Shown one piece after another: positions 34,014 through 42,553 of a stretch of DNA of 52,777 bases; the first letter of the stretch is position 1; each line of letters starts with the position of its first letter. The DNA lies in assembly GCF_902499175.1 (NCBI RefSeq), contig NZ_CABVQC010000066.1, positions 1 to 52,777 of the forward strand, in the 5' to 3' direction. The notes beneath the pieces were generated by a model, which was not told the DNA's origin, did not search any database, and was given only the letters and a program-made list of their open reading frames with translations. Made by a program: the position numbers and the translations under genes. The stretch is from Burkholderia aenigmatica. Its GTDB lineage: Bacteria; Pseudomonadota; Gammaproteobacteria; Burkholderiales; Burkholderiaceae.

Positions 34014-34038
34014 AGGGCGCTCCGCCCTTCATTTTTTT
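34014..34038 (+). terminator. Rho-independent terminator after the MFS gene
   Basis: AGGGCG / CGCCCT stem with a CTC loop, then TCATTTTTTT, starting 15 bases after the stop. It separates the UPF0317-MFS pair from the oxoprolinase gene, so the latter is either read through or has its own promoter in 34039-34127. Confidence 0.7.
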
Positions 34039-34127
34039 CCCCTTTCATCGACCCCGTGACACGGCGCGCGACGCGCGCCGTGCGGCGGCGCTCGTCCTTC
34101 GATTCAACGACGCATCGACCCGACATC

Positions 34128-37100
34128 ATGACTGACCGACACCTTTCCCCCGTTCCGTCCGACGCCGCACGCTGGCAATTCTGGATCGACCGCGGCGGCA
34201 CGTTCACCGACATCGTCGCGCGCCGGCCCGACGGCACGCTCGTCACGCACAAGCTGCTGTCGGAGAACCCCGAGCAGTACCGCGACGCCGCCGTGGCCGG
34301 GATCCGCCACCTGCTGGGTCTCGCGGCCGGCGAGCCGATCACGCCCGAGCGCGTCGACATGGTGAAGATGGGCACGACGGTCGCGACCAACGCGCTGCTC
34401 GAACGCAAGGGCGAACGCACCGCGCTCGCGACGACGCGCGGCTTTCGCGACGTGCTGCGCATCGCGTACCAGAACCGGCCGCGCCTGTTCGATCTCGACA
34501 TCGTGCTGCCCGACGCGCTGTACGAGACCGTCATCGAGATCGACGAGCGCATCGGCGCGCGCGGCGACGTCGTCGTGCCGCTCGATGTTCAGGGTGCCGA
34601 AGCGTCGCTGCGCCGCGTGTTCGACTCGGGCGTACGCGCGCTCGCGATCGTGCTGATCCACGGCTATCGCTACACCGCGCACGAACGCGCGCTGGCGGAC
34701 CTCGCGCGCCGCATCGGCTTCACGCAGGTCTCGGTGTCGCACGAGGTGTCGCCGCTGATGAAGATGGTGTCGCGCGGCGATACGACCGTGGTCGACGCGT
34801 ACCTGTCGCCGATCCTGCGCCGCTACGTCGAGCAGGTCGCGCACGAGATGCCGGGCGTGAACCTGCAGTTCATGCAGAGCAGCGGCGGGCTGACGCGCGC
34901 CGACGCGTTCCAGGGCAAGGACGCGATCCTGTCGGGCCCGGCCGGCGGCATCGTCGGGATGGTGCGCGCCGCGCAGGCGGCCGGCTTCGAGCGCGTGATC
35001 GGCTTCGACATGGGCGGCACGTCGACCGACGTGTCGCACTACCACGGCGAGTTCGAGCGCGTGTTCGAGACGCAGGTGGCCGGCGTGCGGATGCGCGCGC
35101 CGATGATGAGCATCCATACGGTCGCCGCCGGCGGCGGCTCGGTGCTCGGCTTCGACGGCGCGCGGCTGCGCGTCGGGCCCGAGTCGGCCGGCGCGAACCC
35201 GGGGCCGGCCGCGTACCGGCGCGGCGGCCCGCTGACGGTGACCGACTGCAACGTGATGCTCGGCAAGATCCAGCCCGATCATTTCCCGCGCGTGTTCGGC
35301 CCGCAGGCGGATGAACCGCTCGACCGCGACGGCGTGGTCGCGAAGTTCGCCGCGCTCGCCGACGAGATCCACGCGGTGACGGGGCGGCGCGAGACACCCG
35401 AGGCGCTCGCCGAAGGCTTCCTCGAAATCGCAGTCGGCAGCATGGCGAACGCGATCAAGAAGATCTCCGTGCAGCGCGGCCACGACGTGTCGCGCTACGT
35501 GCTGACGACGTTCGGCGGCGCGGGCGGCCAGCACGCGTGCGGCGTGGCCGACGCGCTCGGGATGACGCAGGTGTTCGCGCATCCGCTCGCGGGCGTGCTG
35601 TCCGCATACGGAATGGGGCTCGCCGACCAGACCGCGATGCGCGAGCGGGCGGTCGAGGCAGTGTTGTCGGACGATTCGCTGCCGGCGCTGAATGGCGCGC
35701 TCGACCGGCTGGCTGACGAGGCGGTCGGCGCGCTGCTCGAACAGGGGGTGCCGCCGGAGCGGATCGCGACCGAGCGCCGCGTACACCTGCGCTACCAGGG
35801 CACCGATTCGGCGCTCGACGTGCCGGCCGGCAGTGTTGCGGCGATGCAGCAGGCGTTCGAGGCCGCGTACCGGCAGCGTTACGCGTTCCTGATGCCCGGC
35901 ACGCCGCTCGTGGCCGAACTGGCATCGGTCGAAGCGATCGGCCGCTCCGACGCGCCGGTGGAGATCGCGCCGCTCGCCCCGCGCGGCGACGCCGCCGCGC
36001 TGCGCGCGCATTCCGCGGTGCGCTTCCATTCCGGCGGCCAATGGCATGACGCGGCGCTGTACGTACGCGACACGCTGCTGGCCGGAGACGCGATCGACGG
36101 CCCGGCGATCGTCGCGGAGAAGAACGGCACGACCGTCGTCGAGCCCGGCTGGCGCGCGCAGATGACCGCGCAGGGCAACCTCGTGCTGACGCGCGTCACG
36201 CCGCTGCCGACACGCCGCTCGCTCGGCACCGACGCCGATCCGGTGCGGCTCGAGATCTTCAACAACCTGTTCATGTCGATCGCCGAGCAGATGGGGCTGC
36301 GGCTGCAGAACACCGCGTACTCGGTGAACATCAAGGAGCGCCTCGACTTCTCCTGCGCGATCTTCGACGGCGACGGCAACCTGATCGCGAACGCGCCGCA
36401 CATGCCCGTGCACCTCGGCTCGATGGGCGAGAGCATCCGCACGGTGATCGAACGCAATCGCGGCCGCATGCGCGACGGCGACGTATTCATGCTGAACGAC
36501 CCGTATCACGGCGGCACGCACCTGCCGGACGTGACCGTCATCACGCCGGTGTTCGTGGACGGCTCGGACGCGCCGCTGTTCTATGTCGGCTCGCGCGGCC
36601 ACCACGCGGACATCGGCGGCACGACGCCGGGCTCGATGCCGCCCGATTCGACCCACATCGACGAAGAGGGCGTGCTGATCGACAACTGGCAGCTCGTGTC
36701 GGCCGGCACGCTGCGCGATGCGGACACCCGCGCGCTGCTCGCGTCGGGCCGCTACCCGGCGCGCAACGTCGAGCAGAACATGGCCGACCTGCGCGCGCAG
36801 GTTGCCGCGAACCAGAAAGGCGTCGACGAGCTGCGCCGGATGGTCGCGCAGTTCGGCCGCGACGTCGTGCTCGCGTTCATGGGGCACGTGCAGGACAACG
36901 CGGAAGAAGCCGTGCGGCGCGTGATCGGCGCGCTGCAGGACGGCGCATACCGCTATCCGCTCGACAACGGCGCGGAGATTCGCGTCGCGATCCGCGTCGA
37001 CCGGGCGGCGCGGCGCGCGGAAATCGATTTCACGGGCACGTCCGCGCAGCTCGACAACAACTTCAACGCGCCGAAGGCCGTGTGCATGGCCGCCGTACTG

Positions 37101-37766
37101 TACGTGTTCCGCACGCTGGTCGGCGACGACATCCCGCTGAACGCCGGCTGCCTGAAGCCGCTCACGGTGATCGTGCCCGCGCGCTCGATGCTGAACCCCG
37201 AGTATCCGGCGGCGGTCGTGTCGGGCAACGTCGAGACGTCGTCGGCGATCACCAACGCGCTGTACGGCGCGCTCGGCTGCGTCGCGTCGAGCCAGGGCAC
37301 GATGAATAACTTCACATTCGGCAATGATCGCTACCAATACTACGAGACTATTGCGGGCGGCAGCGGTGCCGGCGACGGCTTCGCGGGCGTCGGCGCGGTG
37401 CAGACGCACATGACGAACTCGCGGCTCACCGATCCGGAGGTGCTCGAATGGCGCTACCCGGTGCGGCTCGACTCGCACCGGATCCGCGCCGGGTCGGGCG
37501 GCGGCGGGCGCTGGCGCGGCGGCGACGGCGCGGTACGGCGGATCCGCTTCCTCGAGCCGATGACCGCGTCGATCCTGTCGAACAACCGGATCCACGCGCC
37601 GTTCGGCGCGGCGGGCGGCGAGGCCGGCGCGCTCGGCCGCAACACGATCGAGCGCGCGGACGGCACGGTCGAGGCGCTCGACCATATCGGCCGCGCGCAG
37701 ATGGCGCCGGGCGACGTGTTCGTCGTCGAAACCCCCGGCGGCGGCGGATACGGTGCGGCGGGCTGA
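34128..37766 (+). CDS. 5-oxoprolinase / hydantoinase, fused HyuA-HyuB type
   Basis: 1212 aa from ATG 34128, the usual size for ATP-dependent 5-oxoprolinase. Residues 1 to about 690 are HyuA-like: FWIDRGGTFTDIVARRPDG, VKMGTTVATNALLERKGERTALATTRGFRD, GFDMGGTSTDVSHY, and TTFGGAGGQHACGVADALGM. Residues about 705 to 1205 are HyuB-like: RLEIFNNLFMSIAEQMGLRLQNTAYS, NAPHMPVHLGSMGESIRTVI, NDPYHGGTHLPDVTVI, and a Gly-rich end (VVETPGGGGYG). It would hydrolyse 5-oxoproline to glutamate with ATP, or act on N-methylhydantoin-type rings. With UPF0317 it forms a plausible D-glutamate to 5-oxoproline to glutamate route. Confidence 0.93.
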   Translation: MTDRHLSPVPSDAARWQFWIDRGGTFTDIVARRPDGTLVTHKLLSENPEQYRDAAVAGIRHLLGLAAGEPITPERVDMVKMGTTVATNALLERKGERTALATTRGFRDVLRIAYQNRPRLFDLDIVLPDALYETVIEIDERIGARGDVVVPLDVQGAEASLRRVFDSGVRALAIVLIHGYRYTAHERALADLARRIGFTQVSVSHEVSPLMKMVSRGDTTVVDAYLSPILRRYVEQVAHEMPGVNLQFMQSSGGLTRADAFQGKDAILSGPAGGIVGMVRAAQAAGFERVIGFDMGGTSTDVSHYHGEFERVFETQVAGVRMRAPMMSIHTVAAGGGSVLGFDGARLRVGPESAGANPGPAAYRRGGPLTVTDCNVMLGKIQPDHFPRVFGPQADEPLDRDGVVAKFAALADEIHAVTGRRETPEALAEGFLEIAVGSMANAIKKISVQRGHDVSRYVLTTFGGAGGQHACGVADALGMTQVFAHPLAGVLSAYGMGLADQTAMRERAVEAVLSDDSLPALNGALDRLADEAVGALLEQGVPPERIATERRVHLRYQGTDSALDVPAGSVAAMQQAFEAAYRQRYAFLMPGTPLVAELASVEAIGRSDAPVEIAPLAPRGDAAALRAHSAVRFHSGGQWHDAALYVRDTLLAGDAIDGPAIVAEKNGTTVVEPGWRAQMTAQGNLVLTRVTPLPTRRSLGTDADPVRLEIFNNLFMSIAEQMGLRLQNTAYSVNIKERLDFSCAIFDGDGNLIANAPHMPVHLGSMGESIRTVIERNRGRMRDGDVFMLNDPYHGGTHLPDVTVITPVFVDGSDAPLFYVGSRGHHADIGGTTPGSMPPDSTHIDEEGVLIDNWQLVSAGTLRDADTRALLASGRYPARNVEQNMADLRAQVAANQKGVDELRRMVAQFGRDVVLAFMGHVQDNAEEAVRRVIGALQDGAYRYPLDNGAEIRVAIRVDRAARRAEIDFTGTSAQLDNNFNAPKAVCMAAVLYVFRTLVGDDIPLNAGCLKPLTVIVPARSMLNPEYPAAVVSGNVETSSAITNALYGALGCVASSQGTMNNFTFGNDRYQYYETIAGGSGAGDGFAGVGAVQTHMTNSRLTDPEVLEWRYPVRLDSHRIRAGSGGGGRWRGGDGAVRRIRFLEPMTASILSNNRIHAPFGAAGGEAGALGRNTIERADGTVEALDHIGRAQMAPGDVFVVETPGGGGYGAAG

Positions 37767-37772
37767 GCCGTA

Positions 37773-37801
37773 CACCCGGCGCGGGCGCCCCGCGCCGGGT
37801 G
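37773..37801. terminator. Hairpin after the oxoprolinase gene
   Basis: A perfect 12-bp GC stem (CACCCGGCGCGG / CCGCGCCGGGTG) with a 5-base loop, seven bases after the stop codon. No T-tract, but stem strength and position fit a transcription end. Confidence 0.6.
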
Positions 37802-38329
37802 CGTGGCGACATTGCAACGAACTGTGGAATAAAGCCGCGCATTAACGCACGAACGGAATCAAAAATGACGGGAAATCGGGTCGCCGGCATGCGATCCGAC
37901 CCTGTCGCCACGATCCTGTCACATCGCTGCCACCGAATGCTGGAATCAGCCGCAAACGCCCGCCTGGCGGGGCGCTCAGCCCGTCTCGCCGAACCCGTTG
38001 CGCACCGCCGCAACCGCGATTGAGCGGGCTGCCAATCATGAAAAATCCGGCTTGCCAATCGAGTCCCGATTCCTTGACACTCTGCTCTAAATGTGAGTGC
38101 CAATCATGATCGTCATTTGATAAGATGGCTCTCATCATTCGTTAGGCACAACCTGCGCGCATCACGCGCGAACGCCGGGTCGCATTAGCTGGAAACAAGT
38201 ACGGGACGAGGCCCATCATCACGGCAATTACGGTCGCCGTTCCGGGTGCGCGCGACGCGCGGCCCGGAAGGGCGGGCGGCCGGCTCGCTCCGTCTACACT
38301 GTGCGTTTTTTCTGGATCGGGGCGTCTCC
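37802..38329. other. Intergenic region upstream of rpfR
   Basis: No coding sequence supported. The octamer TGCCAATC occurs three times on the plus strand within 80 bp (38030, 38053, 38098), twice extended to TGCCAATCATGA. The segment 38040-38145 is AT-rich compared with its surroundings, consistent with promoter and operator DNA for rpfR. Confidence 0.5.
38118..38126 (+). promoter_or_regulatory. Possible extended -10 promoter for rpfR
   Basis: TGATAAGAT reads as an extended -10 (TGn-TAAGAT). The region at the correct -35 distance (about 38098-38103) is a poor match but falls within the third TGCCAATC repeat, which would let an activator or repressor bind there. It would leave an untranslated leader of roughly 190 bases. 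Confidence 0.3.
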
Positions 38330-40333
38330 ATGGATGACGAAAACGATAGCGCGGTGCTCGAGGCGCATGTCGGTACGCGCAGCCCCTGCTGGCGTCTCGG
38401 CAGCGACAGCAATGCACTCGAACTGGCGGCCGTCCGCGGCCTGACCAACGTCGCCGTTGCGCTGACGGTCGAACAGGCCGCGCGCATCCGCGCGCTGACC
38501 GGCGTCACGTCGCACCTCGTGCTCGACATCGCGCTGTTTGGCAATCCCGTCAGCCTCCACCTCGTCGGCCGGAAGGTCGACACGACCGACTGGGCCGGCA
38601 CGGCCTCCGCGTATTCCGATACCGAATCCGTCGCGGGCGATCTCGCGCACGGGCTCGCGTTTGCCGAGCAGGTCGTGTCCGAAGTGAATTCGCTCGTCGT
38701 GATCCTCGACCGCAACGGGATGGTGCAGCGCTTCAACCGCCTGTGCGAGGAAGTGACGGGCAAGCGCGAGGTCGACGTGATCGGCCGCAGCGCGTTCGAA
38801 CTGTTCATGAGCCCCGAGCAGGGCGCGCAGTCGCGCAGCAACATTTCCGGCTTTTTCGCGAGCAACCACTCGTTCGCGGTCGAGCGCTACATCAACACGG
38901 TCAACGGGCCGCGCCTGTTCCAGTTCCGCAACAAGTTCGTGCAGAGCGGCAGCGGCGTCGACGAGCAGTTCCTGATCTGCTCGGGCATCGACATCACCGA
39001 GGAGCGCAGCGCGCAGCAGCGGCTCAGCGAACTCGCGAACACCGATGTGCTCACCGGGCTGCCGAACCGCCATGCGATCAGCGAGCGCATCCACGCGGCG
39101 ATCGCCGCGGAGACCGCCGCGTCGCGCGGGCAGGTCGGCATCCTGTTCCTCGATCTCGACAACTTCAAGCGTGTCAACGATCACTACGGGCACATCACCG
39201 GCGACCGGCTGCTGCAGGACGTGTCGTCGATCATCAGCGGCTGCCTGCCGTCCGGTGCGACGCTCGCGCGGCTCGGCGGCGACGAATTCCTCGTGCTGTT
39301 CGAGCACGGCACGCGGCCGCTGCTCGAAGCGACCGCGCAGATCATCCTCGAACGGCTGCGCACGCCGATCCATCTCGGGCTGATGGAGGTCTACACGAGC
39401 TGCTCGATCGGCATCGCGATGCATCCGCAGCACGGCGATTCGCTCGAGACGCTGATCCGCAGCGCCGATACCGCGATGTACGTCGCGAAGGAAGAGGGCA
39501 AGCATACGTATCGCGTGTTCTCGCTGGAGATGAACCAGAAGGTTGCGAAGTACATGTGGCTCGACACGAACCTGCGCAAGGCGCTCGAGGAGGAGCAGTT
39601 CGTGCTGCACTACCAGCCGGTCGTCGATATCGCGACCGGCGACGTGCACGGTGTCGAGGCGCTGGTCCGCTGGCAGTCGCCCGACCGCGGGCTCGTCGCG
39701 CCGGTCGAATTCATCCGCTTCGCGGAGGAGTCGGGCCTGATCGCGCCGCTCGGGCGCTGGGTGATGCGCAGCGCGGCCGCGCAGGCCGCCGCCTGGAAGG
39801 CGAAGGGGCTCGGCATCCGGATCGCGGTGAACGTGTCCGCGCGGCAGTTGCAGGACATGAACATCGTGTACCAGCTGGCGTCGATCCTCGACGCCGCGGG
39901 GCTGAAGCCCGGCCTGCTCGACATCGAGCTGACCGAAAGCTGCTTCATCGAGGACGAGGATGCGGCCAACGGGCTGATGCGCCAGTTCCGCCAGCTCGGC
40001 GCGGAGATCCATCTCGACGATTTCGGCACCGGCTATTCGTCGCTGTCGCAGCTGTCGCGCCTGCCGCTCGACGCGATCAAGCTCGACCGCAGTTTCATCA
40101 CGGGCATCGACCGCAATCCGCGCTCGCAGGCGCTGGTGCGCTCGGTCGTGTCGCTCGCGAAGGCGCTGAATTTCGCGGTGGTTGCCGAAGGCGTCGAAAC
40201 GCATGCGGAAGCCGAGTTCCTCAAGCAGCTCGACGTCGATCACGCGCAGGGCTACTACTACGCGCGCCCGATGCCGGCGCAGGCGTTCGAGGCGTGGCTC
40301 GCGGAGACGAGAAAGCTCAGGCTGATCGCCTGA
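38330..40333 (+). CDS. rpfR: RpfR, PAS-GGDEF-EAL receptor of the BDSF signal
   Basis: 667 aa from ATG 38330. Residues 1-105 form the N-terminal domain that in B. cenocepacia RpfR binds RpfF; PAS about 112-225 (SLVVILDRNGMVQRFNRLCEEVTG); GGDEF about 235-395 with intact GGDEF at 316-320 and no RxxD inhibitory site; EAL about 415-660 with VEALVRW (Glu443), DIELTES, DDFGTGYSSLSQL and KLDRSFI, so phosphodiesterase residues are present. In the family the PAS binds cis-2-dodecenoic acid and stimulates c-di-GMP breakdown. It converges on rpfF, confirming the identity. No RBS of note; the ATG follows a T-rich stretch. Confidence 0.93.
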   Translation: MDDENDSAVLEAHVGTRSPCWRLGSDSNALELAAVRGLTNVAVALTVEQAARIRALTGVTSHLVLDIALFGNPVSLHLVGRKVDTTDWAGTASAYSDTESVAGDLAHGLAFAEQVVSEVNSLVVILDRNGMVQRFNRLCEEVTGKREVDVIGRSAFELFMSPEQGAQSRSNISGFFASNHSFAVERYINTVNGPRLFQFRNKFVQSGSGVDEQFLICSGIDITEERSAQQRLSELANTDVLTGLPNRHAISERIHAAIAAETAASRGQVGILFLDLDNFKRVNDHYGHITGDRLLQDVSSIISGCLPSGATLARLGGDEFLVLFEHGTRPLLEATAQIILERLRTPIHLGLMEVYTSCSIGIAMHPQHGDSLETLIRSADTAMYVAKEEGKHTYRVFSLEMNQKVAKYMWLDTNLRKALEEEQFVLHYQPVVDIATGDVHGVEALVRWQSPDRGLVAPVEFIRFAEESGLIAPLGRWVMRSAAAQAAAWKAKGLGIRIAVNVSARQLQDMNIVYQLASILDAAGLKPGLLDIELTESCFIEDEDAANGLMRQFRQLGAEIHLDDFGTGYSSLSQLSRLPLDAIKLDRSFITGIDRNPRSQALVRSVVSLAKALNFAVVAEGVETHAEAEFLKQLDVDHAQGYYYARPMPAQAFEAWLAETRKLRLIA

Positions 40334-40346
40334 GCTTCGTTCATGA

Positions 40347-40377
40347 ACGGGCGCCGCCGGCAAGCGGCGGCGCCCGT
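40347..40377. terminator. Bidirectional terminator between rpfR and rpfF
   Basis: A perfect 13-bp stem (ACGGGCGCCGCCG / CGGCGGCGCCCGT) with a 5-base loop fills the 48-bp gap between the two convergent genes. It serves both strands by symmetry. Confidence 0.75.
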
Positions 40378-40381
40378 CGCA

Positions 40382-41245
40382 TTACACGGTGCGCAGCTTC
40401 GACACGCGCCGGTTCTGCAGCATCACGAGGCGTTCCATGTACGCGAGATCCTTCGGCTCGATCGTGAACGCCGCATGCACCCACGCTTCCGTGATGTCCA
40501 TCAGCTCGGAGCGCGTTAGCTGGAACACCCGCTCGCGGGCGCGCAGCATCGCGCGCACGCCGTTCAGCTTCGGCTTCGTCACGTCGATGAAGGTGCGCGT
40601 CGCGAGATACGCGTCGCCCGCGTCGAACGTCTGGTCGATCAGGCCGCGATCCTCGTACCACTCGGCCGCGTGCGCTTCACCGGTCGCGATCAACTGCTCC
40701 GCGAGACCCCGATCGGCCTTGCGCGCGACGAGCGAATAGCCGCCCATGCCCGGGAACAGGTTGAACGCGATCTCGGGGAACCCGAGTTTCACGCCCTTCT
40801 GCGCGAGCATGTAGTGATGCGCGAGCGCGGCCTCGAAGCCGCCGCCGAGCGCGCTGCCCTCGACCATCGCGATCGAGATCGCGCCGGTACCGAAGCCCGT
40901 GTAGATCTCGTACACGCCGTCGATGCACGAGCGCGCATAGGCCATCAGCAGGTCACGCTTGCCGCTGCGGATCGCGTCGACGAAGAAGCTCAGGTCGCCG
41001 CCGACGTTGAACAGCTCGGGGACGAGCGAGCCCGTCACCCAGAAGTCGAACGGCAGGCCCGAGTCGCGCGCGACGCGTGCGAGATGGATGATGTCGGTAA
41101 CGAGTTGTTGGTTGAAGCACGGCCGCGGCTCCGATCGCAGCATCATCCACATGACATTACGTCCCTCTTCATAAAAGGCAGTCAGTTGCGTGAGTTCGCC
41201 GGCTTCATAAAACGGGCGGCACGCGGGATGGGATTGGAGTTGCAT
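40382..41245 (-). CDS. rpfF: RpfF, crotonase-fold BDSF (cis-2-dodecenoic acid) synthase
   Basis: 287 aa from ATG 41245, with GAGGA on the minus strand just upstream; the open frame runs further upstream but has no RpfF-like sequence there. Crotonase fold with RpfF-specific start (MQLQSHPACRPFYEAGELTQLTAFYEEGRNVMWMML). The paired catalytic glutamates are Glu138 (GGGFEAALAHH) and Glu158 (GFPEIAFNLFPGMGG), 20 residues apart as in Xanthomonas RpfF. The enzyme dehydrates 3-hydroxydodecanoyl-ACP and releases the fatty-acid signal. It partners the RpfR receptor encoded opposite. Confidence 0.94.
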   Translation of the reverse strand: MQLQSHPACRPFYEAGELTQLTAFYEEGRNVMWMMLRSEPRPCFNQQLVTDIIHLARVARDSGLPFDFWVTGSLVPELFNVGGDLSFFVDAIRSGKRDLLMAYARSCIDGVYEIYTGFGTGAISIAMVEGSALGGGFEAALAHHYMLAQKGVKLGFPEIAFNLFPGMGGYSLVARKADRGLAEQLIATGEAHAAEWYEDRGLIDQTFDAGDAYLATRTFIDVTKPKLNGVRAMLRARERVFQLTRSELMDITEAWVHAAFTIEPKDLAYMERLVMLQNRRVSKLRTV

Positions 41246-41826
41246 GGTATGTCCTCGTGAGATGTGGTTTTTGAAGACCATCGCGCCCGGTGCCGAGCGG
41301 GAGGCGAGTTCCCGCCGGGCGCCGGGCGCGAGGCATCGCCATTGTTGCGCGCGCACATTCGGCGTATCTGTGGAATGGGTCACCGGAAAGGCGCGCGGGC
41401 CCATGCTGGACGGCGGTCGAGGACAAACGGTCGAGGAGCGGGGAGCGTCCGGCCGGGCCGGTATCGCGGCGTTCCGGACGTGACGACGGAATGCGGGCAG
41501 GCCGCATGACGGCAAACTTGAGAACGGCGCGGCAATGCCGCGTGCGACGCAGGCAGTCGTAACCACGCATTGGCAATGCGGGGAGCGTGTCGCGACCGCT
41601 CGCCGTGCAGGGTATTCACGGGTGCCGACGGGGATCCGGCAAATTTTTTGCGGCGTTAGAATCGCGCGCCCGTTCATATCTGCGTGCCCCGTTCCGCACG
41701 CAGGGACGCAGATCTCCTCCGCGGCCGGCATCCGACGGAACTTGCCAGAGTCGGTCGGCTTCAGCCAACATTCGCATCCGGCACGGCCGCGCGTTCCGAG
41801 CGCGGCCGGCATGGAGGAGAACACGT
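41246..41826. other. Intergenic region between rpfF and the response-regulator gene
   Basis: 581 bp between divergent genes. No coding sequence supported; the open frames here are high-GC shadows without family resemblance. A TAGAAT element at 41657-41662 could be a -10 for the response regulator but lacks a -35 at the right distance. It must also contain the rpfF promoter, which I could not place. Confidence 0.4.
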
Positions 41827-42549
41827 ATGTCAGAGAAACATCGGGTCCTGGTACTGGACGACGATCCGGAGGTGCGCGCCTGGTTGAGGGGCGTGCTGGA
41901 AGAGGCAGGGTTCGACGTATCGACGGCCGACAGCGCGGCGATGATGCAGCAGCAACTGGCCGCGGCGCCGCACGCGCTCGTCATCCTCGACCTGAAGCTG
42001 CGCGGCGAGGATGGCCTGACTGTGGCGCGCGAGCTGCGACGCCGGTCCGACGTCTCGATCATCATGATCAGCGGGCTGGGCGACGAGACGGACCGCGTGC
42101 TCGGCCTCGAAACCGCAGCGGACGATTTCATCACGAAGCCGGTGTCCGGGCGCGAGCTGATCGCGCGCGTGCGCGCGCAGCTGCGCCGCACGACCGAGCT
42201 GTCGATGCCGCGTCCCGCACCGAACGGCGGCGGCCCGCGCTTCTGCTTCGACGGCTGGACGCTCGATTTCGCCGCGCGGACGCTTACGCACGGCGGCAAT
42301 CCGTGCGCGCTGACGCAGGGCGAATTCGAGCTGCTCGCCGCGATGGTGCAGCAGCCGTCGCGCGTCTGGTCCCGCGACCAGTTGCTCGAACATACGCGCG
42401 GCTTCGGCATCGACGTGTACGACCGGACGATCGACGTGCTGATCCTGCGCCTGCGCCGCAAGATCGAGCCGAACCCCGAGCAGCCGACCTATATCCGCAC
42501 GCAGCGTGGTATCGGCTATGTGTTCGCGGTACCCGTCGTGCGCGTGTGA
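41827..42549 (+). CDS. OmpR-family response regulator
   Basis: 240 aa from ATG 41827, preceded by GGAGGAGAA. Receiver domain with acidic pocket Asp11-Asp13 (VLVLDDDPEVR), phospho-acceptor Asp55 (LVILDLKLRGEDG) and the conserved Lys (DDFITKPVSG). Winged-helix output domain from about 135 (LTQGEFELLAAMVQQPSRVWSRDQLLEHTRG, ending YIRTQRGIGYVF). The sensor kinase follows after 4 bp. Position directly upstream of the sugar ABC operon suggests it controls that operon. Confidence 0.94.
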   Translation: MSEKHRVLVLDDDPEVRAWLRGVLEEAGFDVSTADSAAMMQQQLAAAPHALVILDLKLRGEDGLTVARELRRRSDVSIIMISGLGDETDRVLGLETAADDFITKPVSGRELIARVRAQLRRTTELSMPRPAPNGGGPRFCFDGWTLDFAARTLTHGGNPCALTQGEFELLAAMVQQPSRVWSRDQLLEHTRGFGIDVYDRTIDVLILRLRRKIEPNPEQPTYIRTQRGIGYVFAVPVVRV

Positions 42550-42553
42550 CGCG

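Noticed and set aside
32769..34127. In-frame upstream extension of the oxoprolinase to about 1665 residues
   Set aside because: The extension overlaps the whole MFS gene in another frame, is Arg-rich and unlike any protein; ATG 34128 gives the normal family length and N-terminus.
34104..37817. 1237-codon open frame on the minus strand opposite the oxoprolinase gene
   Set aside because: It is an antisense shadow of a GC-rich gene: composition is almost all Arg, Ala, His and Asp, with no family motif, while the plus strand encodes a complete oxoprolinase.
38074..38079. TTGACA as a sigma-70 -35 box for rpfR
   Set aside because: No acceptable -10 lies 15-19 bases downstream; the extended -10 at 38118 is a better candidate.
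41246..41824. Upstream extension of RpfF to 480 residues
   Set aside because: The extra sequence has no RpfF similarity, and ATG 41245 has a Shine-Dalgarno sequence and gives the standard 287-residue enzyme.
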